NCBI RefSeq assembly: GCF_037975245.1
Contig: NC_092563.1
Span: 31,089,960-31,153,959 of the forward strand
DNA length: 64,000 nucleotides
Origin: Apostichopus japonicus
Taxonomy: Eukaryota > Echinodermata > Holothuroidea > Aspidochirotida > Stichopodidae
Direction of reading: 5' to 3'
The notes beneath the pieces were generated by a model that was given only the letters and a program-made list of their open reading frames with translations, did no database searches and had not been told where the DNA came from. Positions 22,030 through 33,690 of this stretch are shown piece by piece. The position numbers and the translations under genes are program-made. The first letter of the stretch is position 1. Every line of letters starts with the position of its first letter.

Positions 22030-25000
22030 GTCCTTTTTAACCGTCTCATTGTTCTCATATAATATAGAACTTAAATCCGTTATCATGCCATTTATCAACC
22101 ATAAGTTTGCAAGAAGTGTATCAGTCTAATTATATTAGCATATACTAAACGAAGTACTTGTTTGTATTTGATTACTTCATTTTTATCACATGTTTATGTA
22201 CTTTTCACCAATCAGTCCTTAAAATATTGGAAACAAAGTGTGATTACCTCGATCAATGGCTTTTCACCTAGATGGTAACGAACTATTTGGTACGTCAATA
22301 ACGTATTAGAAGTATTGAAGAACTGCGATCTCTATCAACTTCTGTTAAACTTTAACGAGTTAACGAAATGTTTATTTTAAAAATTCCACTTAGAAACAAT
22401 AGTCCTTTGTCTGGTGATTATATTATTTCTTACTTCTTTACGCAAGATAAGAGTTTATCTATTTCATAACAATGACAATGGCAATGACACAAATTATTTT
22501 GTCAACCTAAGAAGCAAAATACATGCATAACAAAGATGTTAAATTAGGCCAAATTAACAACTTTTAAACATAACCTAGCTTTTTTATTTTGACTGCTGCG
22601 TAAAAATGAAGACAACAGGATGGCATAACTTTTCAAATGTTTTCCTCATAATATGTTGTAATACATATACTGGTTATGCTGGTTGTGGAGACAAACATTA
22701 AACACATCAATTGCTACACAATTTACTAGGAATAATTAAAAAAAAAAACATACAAAATATAGCAAGTTTAAACCCTTTTGTAATGTGGTGTTAGAAACTT
22801 TCACTTGATATCGAAGTAAATCATTATCCAAGGTTTGTAACAAATGATAAGTTGTAAACATAAAGACTCCAATTATAACATATATTATTTGAGATCATTT
22901 AAAAATATTTAATTAGTAAAACATAAGAGGTTTGGTCTAAGAAAAGTGCATTGAAAATAATACGTAAAACGTATAACACATAAGATTGCTATGCCTCGTC
23001 GCTCAATCATTATCAAAGTTATATTTTAACAGTATTATTGTTCTCATAATATATAACATAGAACCATAATGTTGTCATTTATTTACTACAGGTTTCACGA
23101 AGAATTCTAAAATAACAATAGTAAACGAAATACGTGTTTGTCTTTGATGAATTGATTCTTTAATCGCACTTAATTTGCTACAATGATTGTTTTCAAAATT
23201 GTAACCAAGTTCGATTACCTTTCAGCTTAGATGTAACCAACTATTTGAAATGTTTATGCCTAATTGCTTTAAAGAATGAATGCATTATCTACAAAAGATT
23301 CAACGAGTTAACGAAAATTTAATGTTCACAAATCACTGTTGGAGCAAAATGCCCATAAATGGTAAACAAAGACCCATATATAATTTCTGGATGCAAAGCA
23401 AAAGTAAGTTGAGAGGTATAACTTGGGAAGAACCGGACACTGTTTTAACGATCTCAATATTGTGAAAATATATTTTAGCATTTCAAAAGTAGAAAACGAA
23501 AACGTTTTGTGGTTCCGAAGAGATGGCTACATAGACACTCTAAAAACAACACCATGAAAATTTCCTGGTTAACAATTTGCTAACATTATCCTGGTTATTG
23601 GCAACGTTAGTTAACATCATCCTGGTTACGCTCCATCCGTTCTGGCGAAAACTTGATCTTACAATAACCCTGTTAAAAATAAATTATTTGCATATCGCAA
23701 TCCTCGCCTCTGATTAGTTGGTAGTCGCGACTCAAGACGTTCGATCTAGCAGCTTCCTACGACGACAACCGTAAGCAGGAGAAATTTTCAAAAACAACGA
23801 AGAAATGTGCAAATAACCATCTAATTATTGCAGATGACGATGTCAAAATTTTGCTAGATCGATGGGGTATCAGTAACCTTAAATCAGTGTTTAAATGTAA
23901 AGGTAAAAACCGGGATCATGTCGATTTTGTCATTTCTGTGATACAGTCAGTACGCGCGATATTGAATTATAACCTTACGTTAGCCCTTACGTTGTTAGGC
24001 TAGGCCAGATTCATTCCCTGATGTCGTCATTACTCTGTACTGGCTATGAGATAGTATAGGCTCGTATTTGTATAGTTAGTACCTTCACTTCAGGACTAGG
24101 TCCAAGTCTAGACCTAAGTTAGTATATTCCTACTGTGTGTCATACTTAAAGCAAGACCTTCCCTAATTAACGGCCTCTTTTAGTGACTTCTACCAAATTC
24201 GAGTAATTGTGGTGTACGGTAGCTTCTGAGTGCACACGTAATTAAAGCCACACATTTATAGTGAAATTATGTATAGACCTGTGTGCTCTTGGGTCAGTAA
24301 ACTTTAGTCTTAGACCCTGAAGGCCTAGCTTGCCTTCGCTTCTAAAGACTAGGCATAGGCTATACTACTATAGTGGTATACATGCTCGGGAAATGGCTAT
24401 TAGTAATTGCCGACAGTGAAAGAAGAGATTGCTCAAAATTGCAAGTGATGCATTTATTGCAGTGGCCTACAATAACCTCTGAGTGTAAAACTTACCCATG
24501 CTAGGCTTTAACCAGTTAAGCTATATTAGTAATGTAAGGTTATATGCATTGATAATGTGAAATTTAATTTACAAAATGATAATTGTCTACTATTCATTTA
24601 TAAAAACTAAGAAACTTGTGTATTGTTAATCTCAATCTAGACTATACTTCAATATAAATTAGAGGAGGGGGGGGGGGGGAGTTATTGTTTGTCAAACTTT
24701 TACAAATTTTGTCTGAAATTAATTAGGCTGAGCCTACCCATGCAATAATCAACGTATAGCCTAGGCCTAGTCACAAATAAGTTTTAACCACATGAGAAAT
24801 GTATAAATGAAACCCCACATAACTAGGTAACATCTTTGTACTCTTAATGTTAAAACCCACCAAAAAATGTACCCTAATTTTACCGCGATAAAACTATGGT
24901 AAATGTGTGGTAAATAGGGAAAATGTGTGGTGAAATCAACCGCTGTTCATTTACCGCAGTTTTATCATGGTATTACCGCTGTAAAAGTATGGTAAAAGTG

Positions 25001-25619
25001 CGTTATATTTACTGTGGTAAATTAACCGCTGTTTTACCATGGTATTACTGCGGTATAAGTAGGGTGAAAGTGCGGTACATTTACTGCGGTAAACTTACCA
25101 AAGTTTTACCATGGTATTACCGCGGTAAAAGTAGGGTAAAAGTGTGGTACATTTACTACGGTAAATTTACCGTAGTTTTAGCATGATATTACTGGAGTAA
25201 AAGTAGGGTAATTTTGTATGGTACATATACTACATAGGTGAAATTCCTACAATTGTGTCATGATTAACCACAGTTAAAATAGGGTAAATCTATACGGTGC
25301 AATTATACTATGGTGAATTTACCATAATTGTACCATGATTTTACCACAGTAGAACATATATGGGTCACACTATGAAACATGATGGTACATTTACAGCAAT
25401 TTTTCCATGATTTTGTCCCATATTTTTCAATACTGAAATGACAAACCTTTTGCCAGCGTATGTTCTACTCGTATCTTAATGTTGGCAATATCAATTACCG
25501 GTGGATATGAGTTGAATAAAGAAGAGAGACAAATTGCTATTCTTTATATGTTATAGTATGCATCTCTTTTCCTCAAAAAAAAAAAAAAACAAGCAGTGGA
25601 TATTTACATAGAGAATTCC
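22028..25619 (-). repeat. Right arm of the giant inverted repeat
   Basis: Reverse-complement partner of the left arm, slightly shorter. Differences visible by eye include a longer G run (about 24,667-24,680, against a C run at 18,809) and a longer A run (about 25,577-25,589). Substitutions are scattered. Confidence 0.8.
24865..25345. repeat. GGTAA/TTACC array, right arm
   Basis: Mirror partner of 18,110-18,620, with the same 72-bp period and the same by-product frame on the plus strand (24,923-25,186). Its internal units have diverged from the left-arm array. Confidence 0.8.
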
Positions 25620-25814
25620 TAATGTGTGAAACCCCCATGGATTTGATGAATTAAGAACTGTTGCATGCTACAACTGTGGACTTACAGGCATACAACCATT
25701 ACAGTAAGGGAAAAGGCATCGAGCCAAATTATGATACAGTACACTGATGGGTGAAATTCGGAGAAATTGATGGTGTAAATGCTGATTGGAATTAGGACAA
25801 AATGTTCAATGTGA

Positions 25815-26260
25815 GGTAAAACTGTCCTACAATAAGTTTAAAATTTGGTAAACTGAGGTAAAACTAAGATAAAAAACGTGATAAATCTACGGTAAACCTA
25901 TTGTAAAATTGGGGTAAAAGAACTGTAAACTGTGGTAAAAGTATGGTTATTTGAGATAAAACTAAGGAAAAAGCGTAGCAAATATACGGTAAAATTTGGG
26001 TAAAAGAACGGTAAAACTGTGGTAAATTTAGGAAAAAAGCGTGGTAAAAGTGTAGTAAAAGCGCGGTAAAATTATGGTAGCACCGTGGTAAATTGCGGTA
26101 AAATTGGGGTAAAAGCGAGGTAAAACCATTGTAAATTTGTGATAATATACTGCGTCCATAGGGCCAAAACACTGCAGTAATGTACAAGAAATTTACCGCG
26201 GTTTTACCGTGGTAAAAGTGTGGTATGTTAGCGCGGTAAATTTGAGGTAAATGTTTTCCT
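25815..26260. repeat. Third GGTAAA-rich array outside the inverted repeat
   Basis: Dense GGTAAAA, GCGGTAAA and GTGGTAAAAG words occur in one orientation, closing with ACCGCGGTTTTACCGTGGTAAA. It lacks the clean 72-bp period and has no partner beyond the left arm. It looks like an older relative of the arm arrays. Confidence 0.65.
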
Positions 26261-26398
26261 GGGAAGCACCACACTATAAAACAGAAATGAGTTTTAATAC
26301 ATCTCACGTTGTTCTTATTCTACAATTATACTCCCCAGAGGTAGGTCTTTAAGCACTGTCAGTGAGCCAGGTTATATGTTCATATTAGGCACAGCATA

Positions 26399-26630
26399 TC
26401 ATGAATTTGGTGTTAATGTCAATAAACTGAACTGCCCATAGCAGGAACTCCTTAAAGCATTGATTTTCTGATCATTAGAAAAGGGACACATTTACAGTAA
26501 GGCATATTATTTTTCCATATATATCACAGCAGAGCATGATATTGGTGTTAATCTCAATAAACCGAACTACCCATAACAGGATTCCTTATGGCATTGATTT
26601 TCTGAACATTCAAAAAGGGACACATATAAA
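26399..26630 (+). repeat. Two-copy repeat, about 95 bp each
   Basis: The copies at 26,399-26,492 and 26,534-26,630 share TTGGTGTTAAT-TCAATAAAC-GAACT-CCCATA-CAGGA and GCATTGATTTTCTGA followed by AAAGGGACACAT. They are separated by about 40 bp and clearly diverged. Confidence 0.7.
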
Positions 26631-28058
26631 GTTTTCATGGGAGAGAATGCTTGTATATTAACTGATAAGTATTTAAACATGGTACAAAACTCAAATAAAG
26701 ACCGTTAATGTAATTGATTTTGTTTAACTTTGAAACTATTTTCTAACAAGGGTGACCGGCTTCGGTTAGGTGCAGAAATAAATAACTCTTTCGGCTGGCA
26801 TGTGTTATTTTGTTTGGCAGAAATGGTAGATTTGTCCCAAGAGGAGCTAAAAGCCATGACAGAGTACAAGAAACACACAACCTTGAGCCTTCCATTACTG
26901 TACTTGCAAACTACATGACAAATATGTAGGATGCATTTTTCTTAGCCCTATGATGGTGAGTGTTGTTCAATGTAATTGCAACTAAATACTGTTGAGAATT
27001 ACTATTAAGTAAAATATCTCTATATACACAAGTTGAGCAACTACAACCATCAAGTTAAAAGTCCAACACAAAAATGAGTTGCAAGGTGATTGATACCATG
27101 TATAAGTTATGCATGTAGAGGTCAATTTAGGTCACTGCGATCATTGCAATATACTATTATCCCATACTTCCATACAATTCCTCCTATTAAAGTGTGAAAG
27201 ATATCGATTTTTCTTTGTAAAATATTGATCTCTTACTCTCCGCAAATTGTGGAAGCATAGCATGAAGCCACTGCGAAGTCATCAATTTTATATTTGATAA
27301 ATTTTCTGGTGATAGTGAAATTCAGCTAAATTAAAGTGCATGTATCTTAGAAATTTCAAAACAGAAAGGCCAAATCAGGACTGTACAGTAAATAATTGTA
27401 CACTATTCTAAGCATACACTACATTCTGTATTACAGATGGCAAGTCTCTGACTTCTAGTTTTATTTCTCCATGGTATAAACAAAGAGTGTGACCATGGCC
27501 TTCAGTAAGTGTCATTCCTTTTTAAAATTGTTGTCCTAGAACAGTGAGATACCTTGGCTATCTTGGAAAAGGATGTGGGATGGTTGGGAGTTGAGAGTTG
27601 CCTCCTCTGTTGATTGCCTAATTTTGTTACTGCAGGCAATACTGCATGTGCAGAGGTTAACATTAATCCCTTTTGACCCTGTTTGTAATGGGGAGAAACA
27701 TTGGGGCTGTGAAAAATTATCCCTTGGCTTCTGTTTTGCAACAAATGGCAAGGGGATGGGGAATTTCTTGTCCTGTATTGCTCTGTACGTACATTAAGGT
27801 CAAAAATAGCAGTGCTAGACAGTTCACTATTAATATAGCATACTTAATAATGTTACCCCACTCCAAAACATCTCCCCCTTTCTCTTCAATCTCGACCCTA
27901 CCCCTCCTCTAAACCTGTTAAGCAGACCCAATGCAAGATAACATTGAAAGTTTCCTCCCTTTTAGATTGCCTTATTATGTTATTGATAACTTTCAATTAT
28001 GAAGAGGTAAACATAGACCCCAATTATCCATATTTGCAATGGGCCACAGGGATTTATT
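26631..28058. other. Mostly anonymous DNA, one possible terminal exon
   Basis: An acceptor-like site (TTTTGTTTGGCAG, ending 26,820) is followed by a frame reading MVDLSQEELKAMTEYKKH and a TGA at 26,916-26,918. This could be a last exon, but no homology was recognised. The rest (to 28,058) shows only short overlapping frames. Confidence 0.3.
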
Positions 28059-28343
28059 GTATGTATGTATGTATGTATGTATGTATGTATGTATGTATGT
28101 ATGTATGTATGTATGTATGTATGTATGTATGTATGTATGTATGTATGTATGTATGTATGTATGTATGTATGTATGTATGTATGTATGTATGTATGTATGT
28201 ATGTATGTATGTATGTATGTATGTATGTATGTATGTATGTATGTATGTATGTATGTATGTATGTATGTATGTATGTATGTATGTATGTATGTATGTATGT
28301 ATGTATGTATGTATGTATGTATGTATGTATGTATGTATGTATG
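28059..28343. repeat. GTAT tetranucleotide microsatellite, about 71 units
   Basis: An uninterrupted run of GTAT from 28,059 to 28,343. All frames across it are open by arithmetic only (YVCM repeats on plus, HTYI repeats on minus) and should not be annotated as genes. Confidence 0.98.
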
Positions 28344-28373
28344 CTTGAACGGACACATCAATCTGGGGACTTG

Positions 28374-28532
28374 TGTTTGAATACACACCTAGAAGGGGGG
28401 GACAAATTTTTTAATTGGGGGACACCTAGGTGTCCCCCAATTAATGTTTGTCTTAAAAGCCCTAGGGAGCAATAAAGGGTCATTTAATTAATTAATTAAG
28501 GCAGTCCTCTAATTGAGGTGTGTATTCAAACA
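28374..28532. mobile_element. MITE-like element, 159 bp, with 17-bp perfect inverted ends
   Basis: The ends TGTTTGAATACACACCT (28,374-28,390) and its exact reverse complement (28,516-28,532) flank an interior that holds a 34-bp perfect palindrome (28,411-28,444) and a TTAATTAATTAATTAA run. No coding capacity. A target duplication could not be made out next to the microsatellite. Confidence 0.65.
28411..28444. repeat. Perfect 34-bp palindrome
   Basis: Its half TTAATTGGGGGACACCT is followed directly by its exact reverse complement. The centre is CCTAGG at 28,425-28,430. It lies inside the MITE-like element. Confidence 0.95.
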
Positions 28533-28534
28533 GT

Positions 28535-29289
28535 GTGTTTTGTGTTTTCTGAAACACAATACACACTAATATTGGTGTATAACATTAAGGAATGGCGCCC
28601 TCTTCAATATATGTTGCAGTTGAGGGTGGGTATTCAGATTTACTGGTAATTTGTACAGTTTTTTTGGGTTGACAAAGGGTGCTGGTGGGTGACCTTGTGT
28701 GTACCGACGCTGTGGCACTCAAACTACAAAAATGGTCAGGTGAAGGTTAAGTTTTATTTGATCATTTTAGTACCTTTCCAACTGCAAGAAACTGTGGTCA
28801 TTGTGCATCTCGACTGCACTGCAACCACTGCACTGTCCAATACTGGCTTCGCTATAGATATTGGGGATTGAAGCCCCGTTTAAGTAAACAAGACTCTATC
28901 CATACCCACCCTTCTAGTTATAAGTATTTTAGTGAAATGTCCTGCACTGGATTAAGCCATGAAAAGCATTATTTCATTCCACCAAATGTGCTCCCACCAT
29001 TCTTGGTGATGACTTTCCCCTTGATACCAAGACAGGAGGAAGGAGCTTGCCATAACCACTGAGAAATTCAGTGCCATGTCATATCCAGCATGAACCAGAT
29101 TGCACTTTCCCCATGCCCACATGATCCAACCCATGTTAGAAACAGATTGGGACACCACTGAACTTTGTCAAGCATTTGAGATAAGAGAACATGGGGTGAT
29201 TTAAGCACTCCTGTATCCTTCAAATGTATCCTTAGACTGAGGTATATGGGGCATGAATTTTACATAACTACATAAGCATATGATGAAAA
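28535..29289. other. Anonymous DNA
   Basis: Only a small hairpin near 28,555-28,582 (ACACACTAATATTGGTGT) was noticed. No gene was recognised. Confidence 0.4.
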
Positions 29290-29326
29290 AATATATATAT
29301 TACATATATATTTATTTATATATATT

Positions 29327-29380
<54 letters not shown>
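29290..29380. repeat. AT dinucleotide microsatellite
   Basis: Pure AT repeat from about 29,333 to 29,380, with a degenerate TA-rich lead from 29,290. Confidence 0.95.
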
Positions 29381-29382
<2 letters not shown>

Positions 29383-30999
29383 CCACAAGGATATAATTGG
29401 TATTTACCAGAGACTGACAGAAAGTTCCATTAAGAAATTACAGGTACCTTGCTTTAAAGCTGGCAGGCAAGCGCAATAAGATGTCAACATGATCAAGGAT
29501 TAAAACATTGTTACATATCAATTATAAGTGGTGCAGTTGAGAAATAATGACAGCTAGGGTGAGAAAGTACATTTATGAATGGTATTATATTGAATGCACC
29601 ATAATATCTCACTCATTTAACTATTCCTTTTATCTAGTAACAAATGTTTGTGGGTGAGTAGGTGTCAGTTTATGCAGGAGCTGAAGATCTATAATTTAGT
29701 ATTTCAGTATGCTAAATATACAAGTGCCATTATATAAACTTTGTGAATAACTTCGCATGTGTGAAATGATGCTGTTGGGCAAGCTGATTTCTGAATAATC
29801 TGCGGCTGGTCATCAACATTGAGAAAACTTAGCCGTTCCATGCGAAGCTGACTGGTAAGTTACCTTAACTTACAAATACACATGAAGTTATTAGGTGAAA
29901 GTCACTCCTATGTTATGAATATCCTTTACTAGAATAGCCTTTAAAGCTTGATAATAACTTTTAAAGTAGCAAAACAATCTGATCAATTGGCTTAAAACCA
30001 CAGAACTCAGAGTTCGTCACATTTAAGAAAGTCCATATTGTTACCAAATTGTGTCAATAGGATGGTAACTGCATGCCTTCACTACCATACTAAGTTGCCA
30101 TTGTTCACTGGGGTAATGTTGACTAGGATTCCCCATCTTTTTGGATTATGAGAATACTTGAGGTGGTCAAGCAATGTTTACAGTTTGATATCATTCCCTG
30201 TTAAAGTAGCATATAGGGTGTGCCAGCTCTCAGCATTTCCAATGACATTTAGTTTTAAAGTGAATTTTTGTTTTACTTTTTCAAGGCCCAAAATAATGCT
30301 TACATGCTGTAGATATTACCTGTATTTTCTTATTTTGCAAAACTTAATTAAGCTGAATGCTACTGTGATTGTGCTTAAATTCATTATCAACATTGGCAGT
30401 CTAAGATTGAAAGTAATTAAGGTAACCTTGCATTTTATTTCCAGTGTAGATTACAACTTAATCCATAAGTTTACAATTACCCTCATCCTTATTCTATTTT
30501 TTTAAATCTTCATAATTATGAAATTTAAAGAGAGTTAATTCTCCCTTTTCTGATCCCAGTGTCATGCAAGGTATGAGGACTCATCGCATTTTGCAGGAAA
30601 TGAGCACATAACTGATGGGTAAGTTATATATCTTTTAATTATCCAATATATGTAAGGGTATAGCTCTGCAGTATTCATTTGAACATTTATGTGTACCCTG
30701 CTAGCTCTCTCTAATATGAATGCAAAGCCCTGTATATAACCTTTACATAGAGGCATGACTAGTGATTGTCAATATTGAACCTCTGACTATACAGACTCTC
30801 CTTCCACTGCCCTCCCGGAACCCCTCATCCAAAAGAGCAAAAACAAGCAGGGTTTCCCTATTAAGTGCAAATTGCAAATCATGCAGCTTTGCTCAATATC
30901 TATACTCTCTGTCACAAGACTATGAAGAATGTCAATGTGGTATCCTTCCATCACTTATGGCCAGTCATATCAGAAGTATGAAAATAAACAGGCATTTTG
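29381..30999. other. Anonymous DNA
   Basis: Frames at 30,158-30,505 and 30,762-31,052 (+) carry no recognisable motif. The second runs into the AAT microsatellite. Confidence 0.4.
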
Positions 31000-31370
31000 G
31001 AATAATAATAATAATAATAATAAATGAGACTTATACAGCGCCAAATCAGTAAACAAAAGTCAATGCTCAAAGCGCTTTACAAAGAACAAGTGAAAGAATG
31101 GGTCTTAAGTAGACTTTTGAAAGTAGAAAGTTTATAGCATGTTCCAATGTGATCTGGTAACTTGCCCCAGAGATAAGACCCAGAGTATTAGAAGCATCTG
31201 TAACCATAGTTCTTCAATCATGGTTTTGGAACAGTTAAATACAGTTTGTTGGAGGAAAGAAGTGTGAGAGTTGGAAAATATGGCAAGAGAAGTTGTGACA
31301 GGTACACAGGCTGTTCCAGATGATGAGCACAAAAGGTGAGAAGAAGTAGTTTATACTGAATTCTGTAGCC
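31000..31370 (-). mobile_element. 3' end of a CR1/L2-like LINE
   Basis: On the minus strand the end of a coding region is followed by a short 3' UTR with AAGCGCTTTGAG and GGCGCTGTATAAG, then an (ATT)n tail, visible on plus as AAT repeats at 31,000-31,023. The coding tail, two GCGC motifs and trinucleotide tail are the standard 3' end of this LINE group. Confidence 0.75.
31077..31332 (-). pseudogene. LINE reverse transcriptase extreme C-terminus
   Basis: One minus-strand frame ends WGKLPDHIGTC, then STFKSLLKTHSF and a stop at 31,077-31,079. This matches the 'LWNxLPxxI ... TFKxxLKTHLF' end of CR1/L2 proteins and parallels the tail at 736-836. Upstream sequence is frame-broken. Confidence 0.7.
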
Positions 31371-32339
31371 GATAATGAAGTTACTCCAGAAGTGGGGTGG
31401 TTCGGCAATTGATTTTTTTACTAATACACTTTCAGCTTCCCCAAATTCCCTTCAACTGCAAAAAGAAACACTAAGGTATTTTTTGGGGAATTTCATCCTG
31501 GAGGATTTACTTCATAAATTGAATATTCACTATAAAATATATTCAGCATATATATATAGATTTACCATATAAATTCAATATTTAAATTCCAGATATGCAA
31601 TGCACAGTCAGTATGGTAGCATGCACATTGAACCATCTGGATTTGTACTTTACTTATTCATTATAATATATCATTATTTTTATCCTCTTTGATTACTTTT
31701 TAGGATTGTATATTTAATATACAATTCACACAATTCATACTCTAACAAGTCCAACTACTAATGAGATTGTAACTTTGTTAACTACTCTAGTACTCTGTAA
31801 AATGTTACAAAGTGATGACATCAAAGCGATTGTCACCCAAAGATGTAAAGTCTAAACGAACCCCATTCCCGACCCCCCCCCCTTCCTAACACACAAACAC
31901 ACACAAATCATGTGTTGATAACTTTTATGATGTCTGTTTTAATTATCATGCTCTAATTACTAATTTAATAGATATGATTACTCTTAAACCCAAACTAAGG
32001 TGACTATTTTGTATACCTGAGGTAAAACCCCTACGGGAGCTTAAAAGTGCCATTAAAATAAGAAAAGCTTTGCCCCATAAGTAAACCTTTTCAGTAAATT
32101 GTTTAGATCTCAAGATGATATCTTATCAAATATGAGAAAAATGTTGGATTGCTCGGTTGCTTTCACTCCACAATTTACTATTCTTCTGCAAAATGTATAT
32201 TCTTCAATTCATGCCAACTGAGCAATTGAACAATATTCTGGAAAATATTTAACTGACAACTTATCTAGTCATAAGGTGATGTGGAAGATTTAGAGTTACC
32301 ATGTTAATATAACACAACATTTTGACAAAATATTGAACC
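31371..32339. other. Anonymous AT-rich DNA
   Basis: Contains a C run near 31,875. No gene was recognised. Confidence 0.4.
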
Positions 32340-32490
32340 TTGGTTGAGATACCAAGTTACGCTAACTTGAAATCTCCGTAAAATTTGTTGAAACGATGAG
32401 TTGCCATGTTACACCTAACTCGTCATCTCGACAAAATTTTGATTTTTGGCGAGATACCAAGTTAAGCTAGCTTGACATCTCATTACATTT
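32340..32490. repeat. Three imperfect palindromes of the GAGATACCAAGTTA type
   Basis: GAGATACCAAGTTACGCTAACTTG then AATCTC (32,346-32,375), GATGAGTTGCCATG then CTCGTCATCTC (32,396-32,429), and GAGATACCAAGTTAAGCTAG then CTTGACATCTC (32,451-32,482) are each self-complementary. They resemble one another. Possibly remnants of a small palindromic element. Confidence 0.6.
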
Positions 32491-33025
32491 TTTGGATTCG
32501 AGACAAAACATGACCAAATGATAAGTCACCTTTGCTAAAATGAATCCTACATTGTAACATGTAAAATTGTAAAATATATCTAAAGACCAAAAAGTTTGTG
32601 ATAACTTTGCCTCTCTCTCCCTCCCTCCCCATCCAGATGCCATTGTATTGTGCTATTGTACAGTTGTTCAGTACTAAGCATTTACTGTCAGTTTGTTGTA
32701 AGCGCTAGATAGAAAAATTCAGGAATGAGCTCCATACAGTATTAATGAAAGCAATGTTAACCTTTTGTCTGCACACTTAAAGACATATACAACATGAACC
32801 CTATACCTTTTCTTCGTCATTATGTCTTATCACAGGACCCACGAAGGTTATTCCCCAACACCAAACCCACCTCTACCCTCCCCCTCCCCCCCCAGCCTCC
32901 CCTCCTACAGTCCCAAACTTTCTTGATGACGTAATTATATTTCTTATTTGAAATGGGAATTGACTATAGTACCGGTAATAAACTACTATGTGAATTTAAC
33001 ATCTAAAGAGAAAACTTCAATAGCA
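32491..33025. other. Anonymous DNA with C-rich tract
   Basis: A CT/C-rich tract lies at about 32,870-32,910. No gene was recognised. Confidence 0.4.
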
Positions 33026-33690
33026 CATGTAAGTAATGAAACAAGGTACCGTATTCAAGTTTGAATGTAATATGTCACACATGAGTGGATATACTAACAA
33101 TCATTACATGAGAATTAACAACCCTGGTAAACACCCGAGTTGGTATACTTTCTTTTCATGTAAGTAATGAAACAAGGTACCGTATTTCAAGTTTGAATGT
33201 AATATAATGTCACACATGAGTGGATATACTAACAATCATTACATGAGAATTAACAACCCTGGTAAACACCCGAGTTGGTATACTTTCTTTTCATGTAAGT
33301 AATGAAACAAGGTTCCGTATTCAAGTTTGAATGTATATATAATGTCACACATGAGTGGATATTCTAACAATCATTACATGAGAATTAACAACCCTGGTAA
33401 ACACCCGAGTTGGTATACTTTCTTTTCATGTAAGTAATGAAACAAGGTACCGTATTTCAAGTTTGAATGTAATATAATGTCACACATGAGTGGATATACT
33501 AACAATCATTACATGAGAATTAACAACCCTGGTAAACACCCGAGTTGGTATACTTTCTTTTCATGTAAGTAATGAAACAAGGTTCCGTATTCAAGTTTGA
33601 ATGTATATATAATGTCACACATGAGTGGATATACTAACAATCATTACATGAGAATTAACAACCCTGGTAAACACCCGAGTTGGTAACCTT
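33026..33690 (+). repeat. Tandem repeat, five copies of about 135 bp
   Basis: Units start at 33,026, 33,157, 33,292, 33,427 and 33,562 (CATGTAAGTAATGAAACAAGG). Copies 2 and 4 share GGTACCGTATTTCAAG, while copies 3 and 5 share GGTTCCGTATTCAAG with TATATATAATG. The array was therefore last expanded as a 270-bp dimer. Copy 1 is shorter and more distinct. Confidence 0.95.

Larger units (their letters stand above)
17876..25619. repeat. Giant inverted repeat (foldback structure), arms about 3.6 kb
   Basis: The sequence 17,876-21,556 is matched in reverse complement by about 22,028-25,619. Both arms hold the same 61-codon frame with identical translation (20,017-20,202 - and 23,280-23,465 +), the same GGTAA-rich arrays, and the same outer T/A run followed by AGGAAAAGAGATGCATACTATAACATATAAAG or its complement (given here only as a location aid: 17,933-17,950 and 25,545-25,575). 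Small substitutions and indels distinguish the arms. No transposase was seen in either arm or in the loop. Interpretations: a foldback-type DNA transposon, a long-TIR element stripped of its genes, or a segmental inverted duplication. Confidence 0.85.

Noticed and set aside
20017-23465. Identical 61-codon frames in the two arms as a duplicated small gene
   Set aside because: Identity follows from recent arm similarity; no motif, no splice or start support, and neighbouring non-coding sequence is equally similar.
18299-25186. The mirrored 87-codon frames in the two arms
   Set aside because: Both are translations of the 72-bp GGTAA arrays; repeated YYRGK/VLPW pattern only.
17876-25619. The giant palindrome as an assembly artefact
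   Set aside because: The arms differ by many substitutions, homopolymer lengths and small indels, which a mis-joined duplicate of one sequence would not show. Long-read confirmation would still be needed.
28059-28475. Long YVCM and HTYI frames across the GTAT run
   Set aside because: A pure tetranucleotide run without stop codons is open in every frame; there is no gene evidence.
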